DNA from: Tanypteryx hageni
Taxonomy: Eukaryota > Arthropoda > Insecta > Odonata > Petaluridae
Assembly: GCA_028673005.1 (NCBI GenBank)
Contig: CM054117.1
Coordinates: forward strand, 31,964,561 to 32,028,560
Direction of reading: 5' to 3'
DNA length: 64,000 bases
Of the stretch, positions 1 through 10,684 are shown one piece after another. Positions within the stretch are counted from its first letter, which is position 1. Each line of letters begins with the position of its first letter. The position numbers were made by a program, and so were the translations under genes. The notes under the pieces are model-generated. The model searched no databases. It was not told the origin of the DNA and saw only the letters and a list, made by a program, of their open reading frames with translations.

Positions 1-292
1 GAGATAGGACCAGGTGGCGAGGAGGGGATTATTTTCTTTTAAGAGTGTCGATAAGAGAAGAGAGAGCTGGCAGACTGGAGGATTTTTTGGGGAATGTGTC
101 GGAGGAAAGACGAGGGTGTGTTTGGGTGATGGGTTGGAAGAAGGAGGGAGAAGATGGAGAGAGGGACTGGAGGAAAAGGAATGGAAGGAGAGAGGATGAA
201 TGGGATAGAGTGGGAGAAATACGAAGTGGGAGAGGGTGCTGATGGGACGAGGAGAAAAGGAAGAGATTTGCGGAAAGGTGGAAGGAGAGAGG

Positions 293-298
<6 letters not shown>

Positions 299-373
<75 letters not shown>

Positions 374-376
374 GAG
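299..376. repeat. (GA)n microsatellite
   Basis: An almost uninterrupted AG/GA dinucleotide run, broken once by a C at 361. It sits at the right end of a purine-rich stretch (about 55-300) whose low complexity explains the open frames on both strands there. No coding signal is credible. Confidence 0.97.
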
Positions 377-611
377 CGTGTAAAATCCGAGTGTTGATCT
401 CAAGTAAGAACCAGTAACGAAATAGCTGCTGGCGTTTTTAAGTTATTAATACATAATGCTAAAATTTGTGTACCAGTATGGTTAGTCAGAAATAATATCA
501 TAACTGGAATCTCCACAAGAAAAAAATGCACAAGGAGACATAATACTGAATAGATTGGGGTAAAAGGAAATCTCTGCATGCTTTCGTTTAGGAGAAGTTA
601 GGGCATTAGAC

Positions 612-1224
612 CAGGGCTCTCCAAACTATGACCCGCGGGCCACATGTGGCCCTCGAGCATGTAATAAGTCTTTGCCATTTTTTACTAGATGTAACAATCA
701 AACAGTGTTGGAAATGATTTTTGAATAACGTAAAGAAAAACGTTAATGAAATTTTCAAAATAACTGTAACGAAAAACGTAACAAAAACGAAAAAATCGTT
801 AATTCGTTATGTTTACGCTTCAATTGTGTGTCATTTCGTCCCTTGTTTCTCATCCCATCTCATTTCTTTCTCTTTCTCAGCGGTCTTATTAGCCCCCACG
901 TGCAGTCATACCGTCATAAAATGCACCGAGGACGGTGGCCTTTCTAGTCCCAAAGCGTGGTAGAGATCTACCGAGGTTGTGTTCAATTTATCCCTGATTT
1001 AGATTCATATTCAGCGAAGAAAAAATAAAAGTTATATTGGACATGTCGAAAAATTTTCCGAAAAAAATCGTAATTTGCCCAATAAAATAAACCATCTTTT
1101 CATTTGAAAATAGCCAACATTTGCATATTGTGCGCCTATACTTTAAAAATGTTTTTCACTCAGGCCCACGAACATAAAATATATTGACCAAGTTGCCCTT
1201 TTTAATAAGGTTTGGAGAAGCCTG
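612..1224. mobile_element. Non-autonomous hAT element with perfect 8-bp TSD
   Basis: The left end begins CAGGGCTCTCCAAACT and continues into the GC-rich 'CCGCGGGCCACATGTGGCCC' subterminal block typical of arthropod hAT short elements. The right end, reverse complemented, begins CAGGCTTCTCCAAACC. The 8-bp target duplication CATTAGAC is perfect (604-611 and 1225-1232). The 613-bp interior is AT-rich and has no transposase frame, so it would need a transposase in trans. The TSD has a central TA, which fits the nnnTAnnn preference described for Buster-type hATs. Confidence 0.9.
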
Positions 1225-1232
1225 CATTAGAC

Positions 1233-1950
1233 AGACAGGCGGACAAACCGAACGCATAAGTGGATTAAAAAAACCCTAACAATGGAAAGGAATGGTGTAT
1301 AAACGATATTAGGGAGAATTTGCAAGGAGAGAGGATGAAAAGAAAAACCATGGATGGGAGGGGGTGTTTACCACTAATACTATAGAAATTAATTCGATAA
1401 TGTTGAAAAGAAGCGATCAACCAATCGCGCATGCGCCACTTTTGGGGCAACGGCCTCTCAAAATTAGTTCACGACACTTAAATCTTTCAGGAATTATGGT
1501 TAGCGTCTATAACTATCTCATATGAAAACATCTCGCGCGATGGTCAGCGAGACTAACTACTTATGGTTTCTTTTGATGAGTTTTCTCATATATGTCTATT
1601 GATCGGATTAAAAAAGATGTTTGAAGATTTTTTCGGTGCAATTTACAGTTGTACTGTGCAAACTTATATTTTTTTATTAATCTAAGTCTGAGAAAGCTAA
1701 AATAATTTTTAAATACATTTCATGTTTTCACACAAAGTATGCTCGGGATTTATAACAATTATCTCAATATTTCTTTGAATTTTACGTCGCCATATTGGTT
1801 TTCCTTTCGAATTAAAGGTAGTAAGTGTCATAATTATATATACATATATTGCATGCTATGATATGTGCCTAATCGACAATCTGGTACTGGAAAAATGGTA
1901 GTCAATAGCAAAAGGATTGAGCACCACTGCCATAGACAAAACTAAGAGAA
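1233..1950. other. No feature recognised
   Basis: AT-rich unique-looking DNA. I see no coding frame, terminal repeats or tandem repeats beyond short runs such as the TATATACATATAT stretch near 1837. Confidence 0.6.
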
Positions 1951-2000
1951 GATTGATTGATTAATATGGTCTTTATTTGGGGCGATATTGAGACTAAGAA
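1951..2000 (-). mobile_element. 3' end of a non-LTR retrotransposon, (ATCA)n tail
   Basis: Read on the minus strand this ends in a block reading CGCCCCAAATAAAGA, then a short tetranucleotide tail of ATCA type. The same 3' end occurs at 2531-2580 in a copy that carries reverse transcriptase, so this is a second, heavily 5'-truncated copy. AATAAA lies just upstream of the tail and could be the poly(A)-signal-like element. The left limit is sharp; the right limit is uncertain because similarity fades after about 2000. Confidence 0.65.
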
Positions 2001-2440
2001 GTGCTATCTTCCACTTAACGGTTATAATCAGAGAAAAAGCGAGTATAGAAGTAAAATTGGATATAAAAATATCGCGAAACAGTAGGCTTGTGTAAGAAAC
2101 TTTGTCAACAAGAAAGGAAGGTGGGGTAATTGGAACAAGGAAAGAGGGAAGGATATTCATGAAGGAAAAATGAATAATAGGGACATCGGAACGCTTGCTC
2201 TTTGTCAAGACGTTGCTGGCGCGCGGGTTAATGAGGAAAACACTAAGAATTCAGGCAAAGACAGCTAGGATCGGGAAGAGTCTATGATGAGAGAGAAGTG
2301 ACTTGAACTAGAATAACGTCAGAAGAGGTTACAAACGTTGAGAAAACGTTTGCATTTTAGGGAAAGAGAGGTAGGATCCGTAAAAATACATTAAATCGAG
2401 AAATACGAGATTTAAGAAAGGGAAGAGAGTGGCAAAAAAG
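2001..2440. other. No feature recognised
   Basis: AT-rich, then purine-rich sequence. A short minus-strand open frame (1942-2208) shows no recognisable domain and overlaps the non-LTR 3' end, so I give it no function. Confidence 0.5.
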
Positions 2441-2530
2441 GAAGGAGGAAATCCTTCATTCGGAGATGTTCGATAGTACTGAGGAAGGGGAGGGAGGAGG
2501 AGGGAAAGAGGTGGGGGGAGAGAGGGAGGG
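2440..2530. repeat. Polypurine tract flanking a retrotransposon
   Basis: GGGAGG/GAGAGG-rich purine tract directly downstream of the retrotransposon tail. Together with the long polypurine tract that starts near 4376 on the other side of the element, it suggests that one GA-rich tract was split by the insertion. Confidence 0.7.
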
Positions 2531-4370
2531 ATTGATTGATTGATTTGATCTTTATTTGGGGCGAGATTGAGACTAACCCCTCGTCATGAAACATATACAA
2601 TAATACATAGAACATTATGTAAATACAAGTAACAATAAAAATACAAGTATTGGAAAAGAAAAGATGTAATTTTGTGGGAAAAAATAGGACTGCTGAATAA
2701 TGGAATCCATGTAAAAAACCCACTACAGGAAAACACCCACACAAGAAGGGGTGTGTGAAAAACCTGCAAAATTTACTAAGATTAACTAAAGACATTAATA
2801 AATGAAATTTAGAACTAAAGATAAATATATGAAAAGCATAAAGCTATACATCAGGGAAAATTAGCACAATACGAATAGATAATTGATGGAATAAACATAT
2901 AAAAATGACAAAATAAATATATATTAACATTGTTATGACTAAACAAGATAGAGGAGAAAAAACATGAATAAAATAAAATAACAAATAAACGTATAAAATA
3001 AAATAACAAAGTATAAATCAAGCACAATAAGTATTGTTTTGTCAAAATCAAGATTAAGAAACATTGAAGCATTAAGTGTGTTTAACTGTTCCTTTGAAAG
3101 GATAAGAGGGATTGATAGCAGTGTCGTTTGAAGGATGAGAGCGAGTGCAAATTTGTATTGTTTGGGGAAATTCGTTCCATAGTCTGCGAGCGGTTACAAT
3201 AAAGGACTTGTTGAAAATTACTGTTCTGTGATGAGGAATGAGTTTATGGCTTCCTCTAGTACCACGGTTACATACGGTGTCTATACTCCTGAATTCCGTG
3301 GAAAGATAATATGGATTATTAGAAGTAAGTAATTGAGTAAGGAAAGCAAGTGGAGGTGTCTTCGGGACTCCAAATTTAACCAATTTAGTTTCACGAGTGA
3401 ATCAGAAATGTGGTCTGATTTCTTCAGATTAAAAATATATCTAATGCACGCGTTATGTGTTATCTGAATCTTTAACGACAACTCTTGAGATAAATCTTGG
3501 TACGCTATATCAACATAGTCAAAATACGGAATAATGAGTGAAGTTACCAGATGCTTCTTTAGAGATACCGAGGTACTGCTACTTAACTTCCTAAGTGAGT
3601 GAAGAGATGAGTTTACTATTCTACACACATTTATAACATGTGGGGACCAAAAGAGGGTTTCAACTATAAGCAATCCTAGATTTTTTACCACTTTACAATA
3701 AGGTATAGTTGAATTTGCTATGTTGGTCGGTATTCTTTGGGATTGGTTAATAGCGCCTAATATCTTAGGGTAACCAATTAAGATTGCCTGTGATTTTTCT
3801 GGATTGATACTAAGAAAGTTTTTATTACTCCAGGCCTGTAGCGTTTCTAAGTCTTTATTGATATTTTTTATGGTTTTTGCGAAGACGTTTGCGGTAGAAC
3901 ATGTGTATAATTGAAAGTCATCTGCATAAAGGTGATGATTGCAGAATTTAAGGGACAAATAGCAGTCATTTATATACAAAGAAAATAGTAGGGGACCTAA
4001 AATTGAGCCCGGTGGGACGCCTCTCCCATTAATAAGCCAATCAGAGGAAGAATTAATGGAAATCACTTGTTGGGAACGATCGCTTAAATAAGATATCCAA
4101 TTTCTGGCTGACGGCGAAAAATTCATTTCGAGCAGTTAAGACAACATCTTTGTCTATCGAGTCGAAAGCTTTACTGAAATCCAGTAGTACTAGGATTGTA
4201 ACTTCCCTTTTGTCCATTACGCGGCGAATGTCATCGGTTATTTTTACAAGAGTAGTGGTGGTGCTGTGAGATTTACAAAAACCAGATTGAAAGGGATCTA
4301 ACAATTGATTTTCGTTAAGAAAGAGCGTGATTTGTTCATGTGCTAATTTTTCTAAGGCTTTTGATAAGGT
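2531..4370 (-). mobile_element. 5'-truncated non-LTR retrotransposon (jockey/CR1-like)
   Basis: A minus-strand retrotransposon fragment of about 1.84 kb. Its 3' end (2531-2580) has a short (ATCA)n tail and CGCCCCAAATAAAGA just upstream. Next comes an AT-rich 3' UTR (about 2580-3070), then a broken reverse transcriptase reaching 4370. The fragment stops inside the RT domain, so the endonuclease and any gag-like ORF are absent, as expected for abortive target-primed reverse transcription. Both flanks are polypurine. The UTR segment 2640-2770 is similar to 20070-20200, which shows that another copy lies in the window. Confidence 0.85.
3072..4370 (-). pseudogene. Reverse transcriptase (non-LTR), frameshifted relic
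   Basis: RNA-dependent DNA polymerase that would copy retrotransposon RNA at nicked target DNA. Three minus-strand blocks in different frames together cover the RT domain and C-terminal region. Block 1 (4304-4053) has QSGFCKSHSTTTTL and VLLDFSKAFDSID, the first catalytic-Asp motif. Block 2 (4126-3281) has GVPPGSILGPLLFSLYIND, the catalytic YADD motif (HHLYADDFQLYT), and the thumb-side region through WLNLESRRHLHLLSLLNYLL. Block 3 (3383-3072) has IPHHRTVIFNKSF and RRLWNEFP, the distal conserved block of jockey/CR1-like elements. Frameshifts near 4126 and near 3315 separate the blocks. The copy is dead. Confidence 0.88.
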
Positions 4371-4375
4371 AGGTG

Positions 4376-4805
4376 GGGAGGGAGATAGAGGGAGGGAGAG
4401 AGAGAGGGAGAGAGAGTGGGAGAGAGAGAGAGAGGGAGAGAGAGAGAGGGAGGGAGAGAGAGAAGGAGGGAGAGAGGGAGGGAGAGGGAGGGAGAGAGAG
4501 AGAGGGAGAGAGAGGGAGAGAGGGAGGGAGGGAGAGAGGGTGGGAGGGAGAGAGAGAGGGAGGGAGGGAGAGAGGGAGGGAGGGAGAGAGGGAGGGAGGG
4601 AGGGAGAGAGGGAGGGAGGGAGAGAGGGAGGGAGAGAGAGGGAGGGAGAGAGAGGGAGGGAGAGAGAGGGAGAGAGAGAGGGAGGGAGAGAGAGAGGGAG
4701 GGAGGGAGAGAGGGAGGGAGGGAGGGAGAGAGAGAGGGAGGGAGAGAGAGAGGCAGGGAGAGAGAGAGGGAGGGAGAGAGAGAGGGAGGGAGAGAGAGAG
4801 GGAGG
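4376..4805. repeat. 430-bp polypurine (GAGAGG/GGGA)n tract
   Basis: Almost pure A/G with irregular 4- to 12-bp subrepeats such as GAGGGAGGGA and GAGAGA, interrupted by single T and C bases. All three plus-strand frames stay open because purine-only DNA rarely contains stops, which explains the Arg/Glu/Gly-rich conceptual proteins. It may form intramolecular triplex (inference). Confidence 0.95.
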
Positions 4806-4850
4806 GAGATAGATAGATAGATAATCGTCTTTATTCGGGCGAAATTTAGA
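4806..4850 (-). mobile_element. Minimal 3' end of a non-LTR element, (ATCT)n tail
   Basis: Minus strand: TTTCGCCCGAATAAAGACGA followed by a short (ATCT)n tail. It is nearly identical to the left end of the copy at 19937. The fragment is under 50 bp and has polypurine DNA on both sides, so it is either an extreme 5' truncation or an older copy invaded by expanding purine repeats. Confidence 0.75.
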
Positions 4851-4975
4851 CCAGAAGGGAGGGAGAGGGAGAGAGCGAGAGAGGGAGGGAGAGAGAGAGA
4901 GGAAGAGAGAGGGAGAGAGAGAGAGGGAGAGAGAGAGGGAGAAGGGAGGGAGAAAGGGAGGGAGAGAGAGGGGAA
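4851..4975. repeat. Polypurine tract
   Basis: Continuation of the GAGAGG-type purine repeat beyond the small retrotransposon tail. Confidence 0.9.
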
Positions 4976-7125
4976 GAATTAAAGAGTGGGCGAGAAATGA
5001 TGGGGGAGGGTGTTTCAGCGCGAGCGATTCGATGAAGGATTGTCTCTTTTATTTTTTAAAAGAGGGGTGGAGTTAAGAGGAAGGGGAAAATGGAGGGATG
5101 GGATGAAGAGGAGTAAGAGAAAGATCGGACTAACGAGGCAATTACGGAAAAGAGGGAGCTGTGGAGTGAGAGGAGTTGATACAGGAGCGATTTCAGAGAG
5201 AGAAGTGTGAGAAAGGGGAGGAGGCGGTGGATTTCAAGAGGGAGGGTAGGAGGGGGAGGGGGTAGGAAGGAGAGTAGAGAAGACGGCGAAATGTGTGCGT
5301 GTGTATATGTGTACGGATATACACACATTCTGGATCTTTTCCCATCGGAGAGTAATCTCCTCGTGAATTGTGTATGTCTCCTTTGCGCATCCCAAGCGGG
5401 ATGTCTTTGCCGCTCCGGTCGAGTCGTTAACTGGAGGACTCTTCTCCGGATCTGGATTATTTTTTTTTAAGCTCGATTTAAAACAAAAAGTCTCTCTTTC
5501 TCGTCTTGCGCGCCCTCTTCGGCACGAGAGGGATTTTTCTGTTCAGAGAGAGGGAATGCTTATTATGTCGTACTCTTCATGATAAACGCTCTGTTATTGC
5601 CTCGCTTTTAGAAGTTAAAAAGTGTGGCTCGTGATATAAGGCGTTTGGTACAAATTGTCGACATAATCCAGGAGGCGTGCATCATAACTGATGTTTTACA
5701 TTAAATGTTTTAGCGATGAATTAGGAATAATTTCAGCAAGATATTGCTTTAGATTAAAAGTTTTTTGGTTATGTGTGGATTTTAATTCCCTTCAATCGCA
5801 CTTTTATCTCTTTTTCTCACATTTATCTCTGATAGCAGGAATTTTGCAACTTTAGTAAAATGAATGAATGTTATTGAATGAAATTGTGGATACTGAAAAA
5901 AAGTTCCAACTAGTAAGTATAAGAAAAAGCTAGTAAAACATGACAGCATGTTTTTAGAAATAATTATTAATATCATATTATTATCGTGAAAGAATTTAAC
6001 AGAAACTGCGCTGAAAAAATCCTCTTGTAATATCAAATACTAAAATAGTGCTGCTCTTTTTCCATTTTATTATCATCGGCTATTGTAATTTTCATATAAA
6101 ATAATACTCCGTAATAGTCGTAGATGTTTTTACGACCTGCTGATTCACTCTTGCCCACGCGCAATGGGTATCTAAGAAGTAGTGCATTGAATAGCTGGTC
6201 AGTTTCAGAAGTTTAGGAAGGTGACTTCCTAATGATCACAAAAGTCATCGTAGATTTTGACACACCTAACAATACCCAATGTGTATCGATATTAAAATTG
6301 GATTCTTAACCGTTATAATGAAAAATTAGCTCCAATTATACGTAGTCACCTGACAAAAATATCCTAGGTAATGGAAAATGATAAGGCAAAGAAGAAATTT
6401 CTTTTTCATCACTTCTCTATCCTGCCATAAAGACAATGTTCGACGCCCACGAATTGTCGTGGCACGCCATCTGACGGCATCTTTTCAAAACCTTCGTCCA
6501 TTTCCAGTCCAGGAACCATCAACGAGGTTTGAACCACTTTTCCCAACTCCGATGAGTAAACCACTCGACGGGTTTTAGATACCGCAAAACATTGGCGGAA
6601 ACTATAATTAAGAGATGACTTGTCTCTGCATCGCGTGATCCCTTAGGAACGTCCATAAAGCCTAATTTACCTAAAAATTCTCCAATCGGAATCAACTGGT
6701 ATAAGAGAGGAGGGAAAGAGGAAGTAGGCATCCAGCGGTCAGTCAGAGATGAAAAATAAATAAATAAATTTAATAAAAGTCGCCACTCTCGTAAAAGTCC
6801 AATGAGGTAGGAATTATTCCGCAGCCCTGCGACGGCGAGGGAACCCCGCTGCTGTGAACGAGAAGACGGCGAGAGAGAGAGAGCGAGTCAGAGAGTAGGG
6901 TAGAGGGAGAATAGGGGAGTGGGATGGGGAGGAGGATGCGAGACAGAGAAGAGCGCACTAAAGTGCACGTCTGCGTATATGAAGAGAAAGGGTCTCTTGC
7001 GGGGGATGGCGTCATCAGTCCCACTCGACGCCGGTTGTCATACGGTCTGGAGCCGCGGAGACGGCGATGCGAGTCCCGGTGTGTCAGCTCGGCGTCTGGG
7101 TACGCGGAAGGTTATCGAACAGGGG
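4976..7125. other. No gene recognised
   Basis: A purine-rich block runs to about 5290, followed by AT-rich DNA without domains, terminal repeats or RNA genes. There is a short (GA)n near 6868. The small open frames in this stretch show no recognisable motif. Confidence 0.55.
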
Positions 7126-7127
7126 AG

Positions 7128-7215
7128 TCCGGGAGCCGGTGGCGTAGTTGTTCGAGTGTTGGCCCCGCCATGATCTGCTAAAGCGACACACGGTTCGAAT
7201 CCTTATAGGATTTTT
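7128..7215 (+). repeat. tRNA-derived SINE head or tRNA pseudogene
   Basis: Pol III promoter-like boxes occur in the right order: an A-box-like GGTGGCGTAGTTGTTCGA near 7139 and a perfect B box GGTTCGAATCC at 7192-7202. Box spacing is about 52 bp, a little long for a tRNA but allowed in SINEs. I could not fold a clean acceptor stem, so this is not a functional tRNA. The sequence continues into ATTTTTTA, which could act as a Pol III stop. No tail or second copy was found in the window. Confidence 0.5.
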
Positions 7216-7807
7216 TACGAGGACGCCCGGCCCCTCATTTGTGCGTGTTGGAGTTAAGGAGACGAGGACGAGCCAATGAGAAAAAGAGCAATGAGGAGCG
7301 CGCTCAAATCAACACTCCGTCCTTCGGGAGGGACTTTAAGCCGTTGGCCCCCCTGGGTGTTCTTCGTTAAGAGCAGACTCCCTCCCTCCCTCCCTCGCAA
7401 CCAGCTATTAATTACACTACCTCTCAGAAACTTACTGCGCGTAGGCAAGAGGTGGGTCAGCAGGTCGTAAAACAATATAGGTACAGGGGAGTCGCTCGCC
7501 GGAATGCCTTCGACTCTTTTTGTTCCGCGAGCTTAATTTTTCGTATGATCGGAGATGGAAAAATGAATATGATACGATGACGGAGAGGCCCTGCATAAAG
7601 TCGCTACCTCTCCTATTGTTTCGAAAATCTCCTTTGGAGGTGTACAATTAATATGAGTACATATATTGAACATTTACGCATGATTTGAGTATTGGTATTG
7701 GGTGATGTTGCTACCATCGTTAAACCACTCGCTACTTTCGTGATCTGTTCATTACAGTAGAGATCATCAAAAGCTTTCATCCATTAATCGATTACTAAAA
7801 ACCAAAT
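7216..7807. other. No feature recognised
   Basis: Mixed-composition DNA with a few CCCTCCC repeats near 7381. No coding or repeat structure is visible. Confidence 0.5.
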
Positions 7808-7809
7808 TA

Positions 7810-7956
7810 CAGTATTTCCTCGATTCTAAGACGCCATCGATTTAGTAATAGCTTTTCGAAAAAATTATACTACAGATTGAATCGAATGTAAGACGCACTC
7901 CGATTTCTGAGATATTATAAAACAAAAAAGTGCGTCTTAGAATCGAGGAAATACGG
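7810..7956. mobile_element. 147-bp MITE with 25-bp TIRs and TA duplication
   Basis: Terminal inverted repeats CAGTATTTCCTCGATTCTAA... (7810-7834) and its reverse complement (7932-7956) match at 24 of 25 positions. TA dinucleotides flank both ends (7808-7809 and 7957-7958), as expected of Tc1/mariner/pogo-type transposition. A third, internal, partial copy of the TIR motif (ATGTAAGACGCACTCCGATTT) lies near 7887. No coding capacity. Confidence 0.92.
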
Positions 7957-7958
7957 TA

Positions 7959-10100
7959 TTTGTTCCAGGTATTTATTTAGGTTTCATCTCTCCACCCACA
8001 TACCGTTTCATTGTAAAAGAGCAAAAAATTTTATTTTTCCAAAAAAATTATGAAGAAAGGCTTTCGCTCACCCTACAAATTGAATTTAGAAATTGATGAA
8101 ACTAGTAAATGGAGGAAAAATGGATTTCACGTTAAAATTGGTAGGTAAAGCGTCAATGGTCCTAATAAATGGACGAAATTTTTAAATCGTTTGATGCCTT
8201 ATAAAAGCGGATTCATTTGCCCTGAATGTTTATAAAAATCAACTACTTAATATTTTTCAAGTCTCGCTTCAAATTCATACCCCTTCACTATTTAAATACC
8301 AAAAAATCCCGCTTTGTGGAGTCCATACATCGGCAAGCTAACTCAAACTGCACTCGATCCCAAGAAATATTCTAAGCGCAGGCACGCAAATCATCCGCCA
8401 CAGGTAAGTCCACCATTTTCACCAAAGATGTAACGTCGGAAAGTTTTCGAGCTAGCCTCTTATGACTTGTAAAGGAATTCGACTTTTTATTCAAGAAAGT
8501 TTATCGGTCTGAGAAAATGTTTATACTCACAGTTTCAATAGCTTTAGAATAGAAAACTCAGGAAAAGTTTAGAGAAACACTTCGTCATGAAAAAATCCTC
8601 TCGACTTTTCACTATCAGATTTCTTCTATTGATTTCGATGATTTCGGAAAATAATAATGCGTAGGGCTCAGAATTATGAGCAATAGGAATTAAGAGAACC
8701 AAAGCGGAAGAGTGATTCAATTCCTTATCATTTTATCATAATGCTGTTACACAAAAATTTCATCAGCTTCCTAAATTGCCAATGAAAAAATTCCACGCTA
8801 TTAACATCAAGGTAACAAATTATAAATAAATAAAGGTAGTTTTCTCAAATTCTGCCCCATTAATCGTTATTAAGTGTGCTGCAACTGTGAATTTATTTGA
8901 GCTTTACGAGTTGACGTTTAAACACAATTAGATTTCTCCACTCGGCTCTAGGAAAGAGCAATCGCACATGAACTCACCGGTTTAAAGATTTTACTGCGCA
9001 CCTGGGGCCTATGCGGTCTTTTACTGGTTTTCTCCATGTTAGGCACGAAATGAAGGAAATAACGGTTGTGTTCAGCCAATGGTTTAAGAGATCTCGTTCG
9101 AAAGCTCATGAGCGCAATGATTTGTCGCCCGAAACAACTAAGAACGTGTTGACAAATCTCTGTTTGCATGTCTGCCCGCTTGTCCGACTCCGTCCTCCGG
9201 TGCAGCCTTTTACAACATCCCATAAACTACGAGTTGGATTGCTAGGAGGTGTGTGTGAACGGGGTTTGGTCCAAGATACGTCCCGTGAAGCGGCTACGAG
9301 GCGTAGTAAAATGTTCCAAACCGATGGACGTGAATTCCTTTTGTACCGTTACCAACGGAGAAAATTCTTCGGATTGATTTTTCTTGCCATAAAATAAGTT
9401 CCGTATTCCTTTTGCTGTAGCTGACGGTTTGAAATAACTCCGCAGCGGATCGTGGCGAAGAGGAGGCTAAAAAATTTGTCCAAGCAGAGGACGTTAGACC
9501 GAGCCACCTTTGACCTCGAGTTTTTGGCAAGGAAGATGAGAAGGTGACGACATGACGAAGGAGTGCGAGAACGGGAGAGAGAAAAAGGGCGAGAGAATTC
9601 TGGTAGTAGGCATTTTAAGTGCGTTCGAAGTGTTTCAAGAGAAGGGTTTCGCTCCTAAACCCTTTTCAACCCTTTCATCTTCAGCAACAAACATACCACT
9701 TCCAATTTCACGCGGCACCATCTCCTTTTATCTCCCTTTTCCTCTCCATCTTCCACTCCTCCACTTTTCTCCGCGTCCTAAAACCTCCCTCCCGACATCT
9801 TATATCTCTCTCACTCTGCCCTCTTCCTTCTCTCTTTTGTCTTACCTCTTACCTTTCCCCATCTTTCCTCTCTCTACCTTTTCTCATCTCCCATTCCTCT
9901 CCTTTCCTGAGAAACTTGGGTTAGAAGCCTATGAACCGAAAAAGAATTGACTATATAAATAAAACAAAAACATGAAATCCTAAATTCGGTAAGGATATGC
10001 GAAGAAAAATTGTACCTACTGGCAAGACCGGATAAAGGGGCTCGTGGACCTTGGCGCATAATTTTTCGCAGGTCCCTCCTTCCGCTCCACACACAGTGCC
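7959..10100. other. No gene recognised
   Basis: AT-rich to mixed sequence. The block 8940-9530 has balanced composition and open frames on both strands but no recognisable protein motif. A pyrimidine-rich block spans about 9715-9905. Confidence 0.5.
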
Positions 10101-10195
10101 TGGGGCCCCCGTGGGTCCCCTTTTATCACGGGGCTCTGGCACAACTGCGCCCCGGTTAATCAGGCCTTGTCTACTGGCACTACTGAGTTTATGGG
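10101..10195. repeat. Possible end of a GC-rich MITE family
   Basis: The reverse complement carries GGGGCGCAGTTGTGCC and then GGGGGCCCC, in the same order and spacing as the right end of the MITE at 37674-38010 (GGGGTAGTTGCCCCAGGGCC...GGGGCCCC). The other end was not found. Confidence 0.35.
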
Positions 10196-10280
10196 GCAAA
10201 CTCAAATATAGAAACTACATTGAAAGAGCCTTATAATGAATAGGGAGTATTACGCAATAACAAGCGTCAATTTGACTGTG

Positions 10281-10400
10281 CAGTGGTCCCTCGGTTAACG
10301 ATATTAATTGGTACCACGAAAACCATCGTTAATTGAAATTATCGTTAATCGAATATAGGAAATACATGTTAAAGGCTTAATTCGTTCCAAGAGGATTAAA
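10281..10400. mobile_element. Transposon end (CAGTGGTCCCTCGGTTAACG)
   Basis: Starts CAGTGGTCCCTCGGTTAACG and contains three further copies of a (T)CGTTAAT(T/C)GA motif within 90 bp, a subterminal array typical of DNA transposons. It could be the distal end of the hAT transposase element that follows, or an independent insertion. No matching right end with the same TSD was found. Confidence 0.45.
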
Positions 10401-10684
10401 AGTTGAACTTTTTCACTCAAAGCATAGTTTATAATATTTAAACACGCGATTTTTAATAAATAAGCTTTGATAACATAGTAAAGCATTAATAATAACAGAA
10501 ACATGGATAAATAATGAATAGATTATTCTTTACATTGATTGCTTTAAATTTGCCCTTCTGTTGAATAATCAGCATCTGAGGACGCAATTTGACGAAATAA
10601 ACAAAATTAATTACTCACCCAATCAGAAAATAAAGTTAAACTTATGAAATAAATACATTCATTTATCAGAAGATATACACATAT

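Noticed and set aside
29..403. Ser/Leu-rich minus-strand frame with signal-peptide-like start
   Set aside because: The hydrophobic repeat is the translation of the (CT)n strand of the microsatellite.
4327..4820. Arg/Glu/Gly-rich frames of 134-161 codons
   Set aside because: Artefact of the polypurine tract; three frames open at once.
8940..9530. Balanced-composition block open on both strands
   Set aside because: No protein family recognised; I could not distinguish it from ordinary intergenic DNA.
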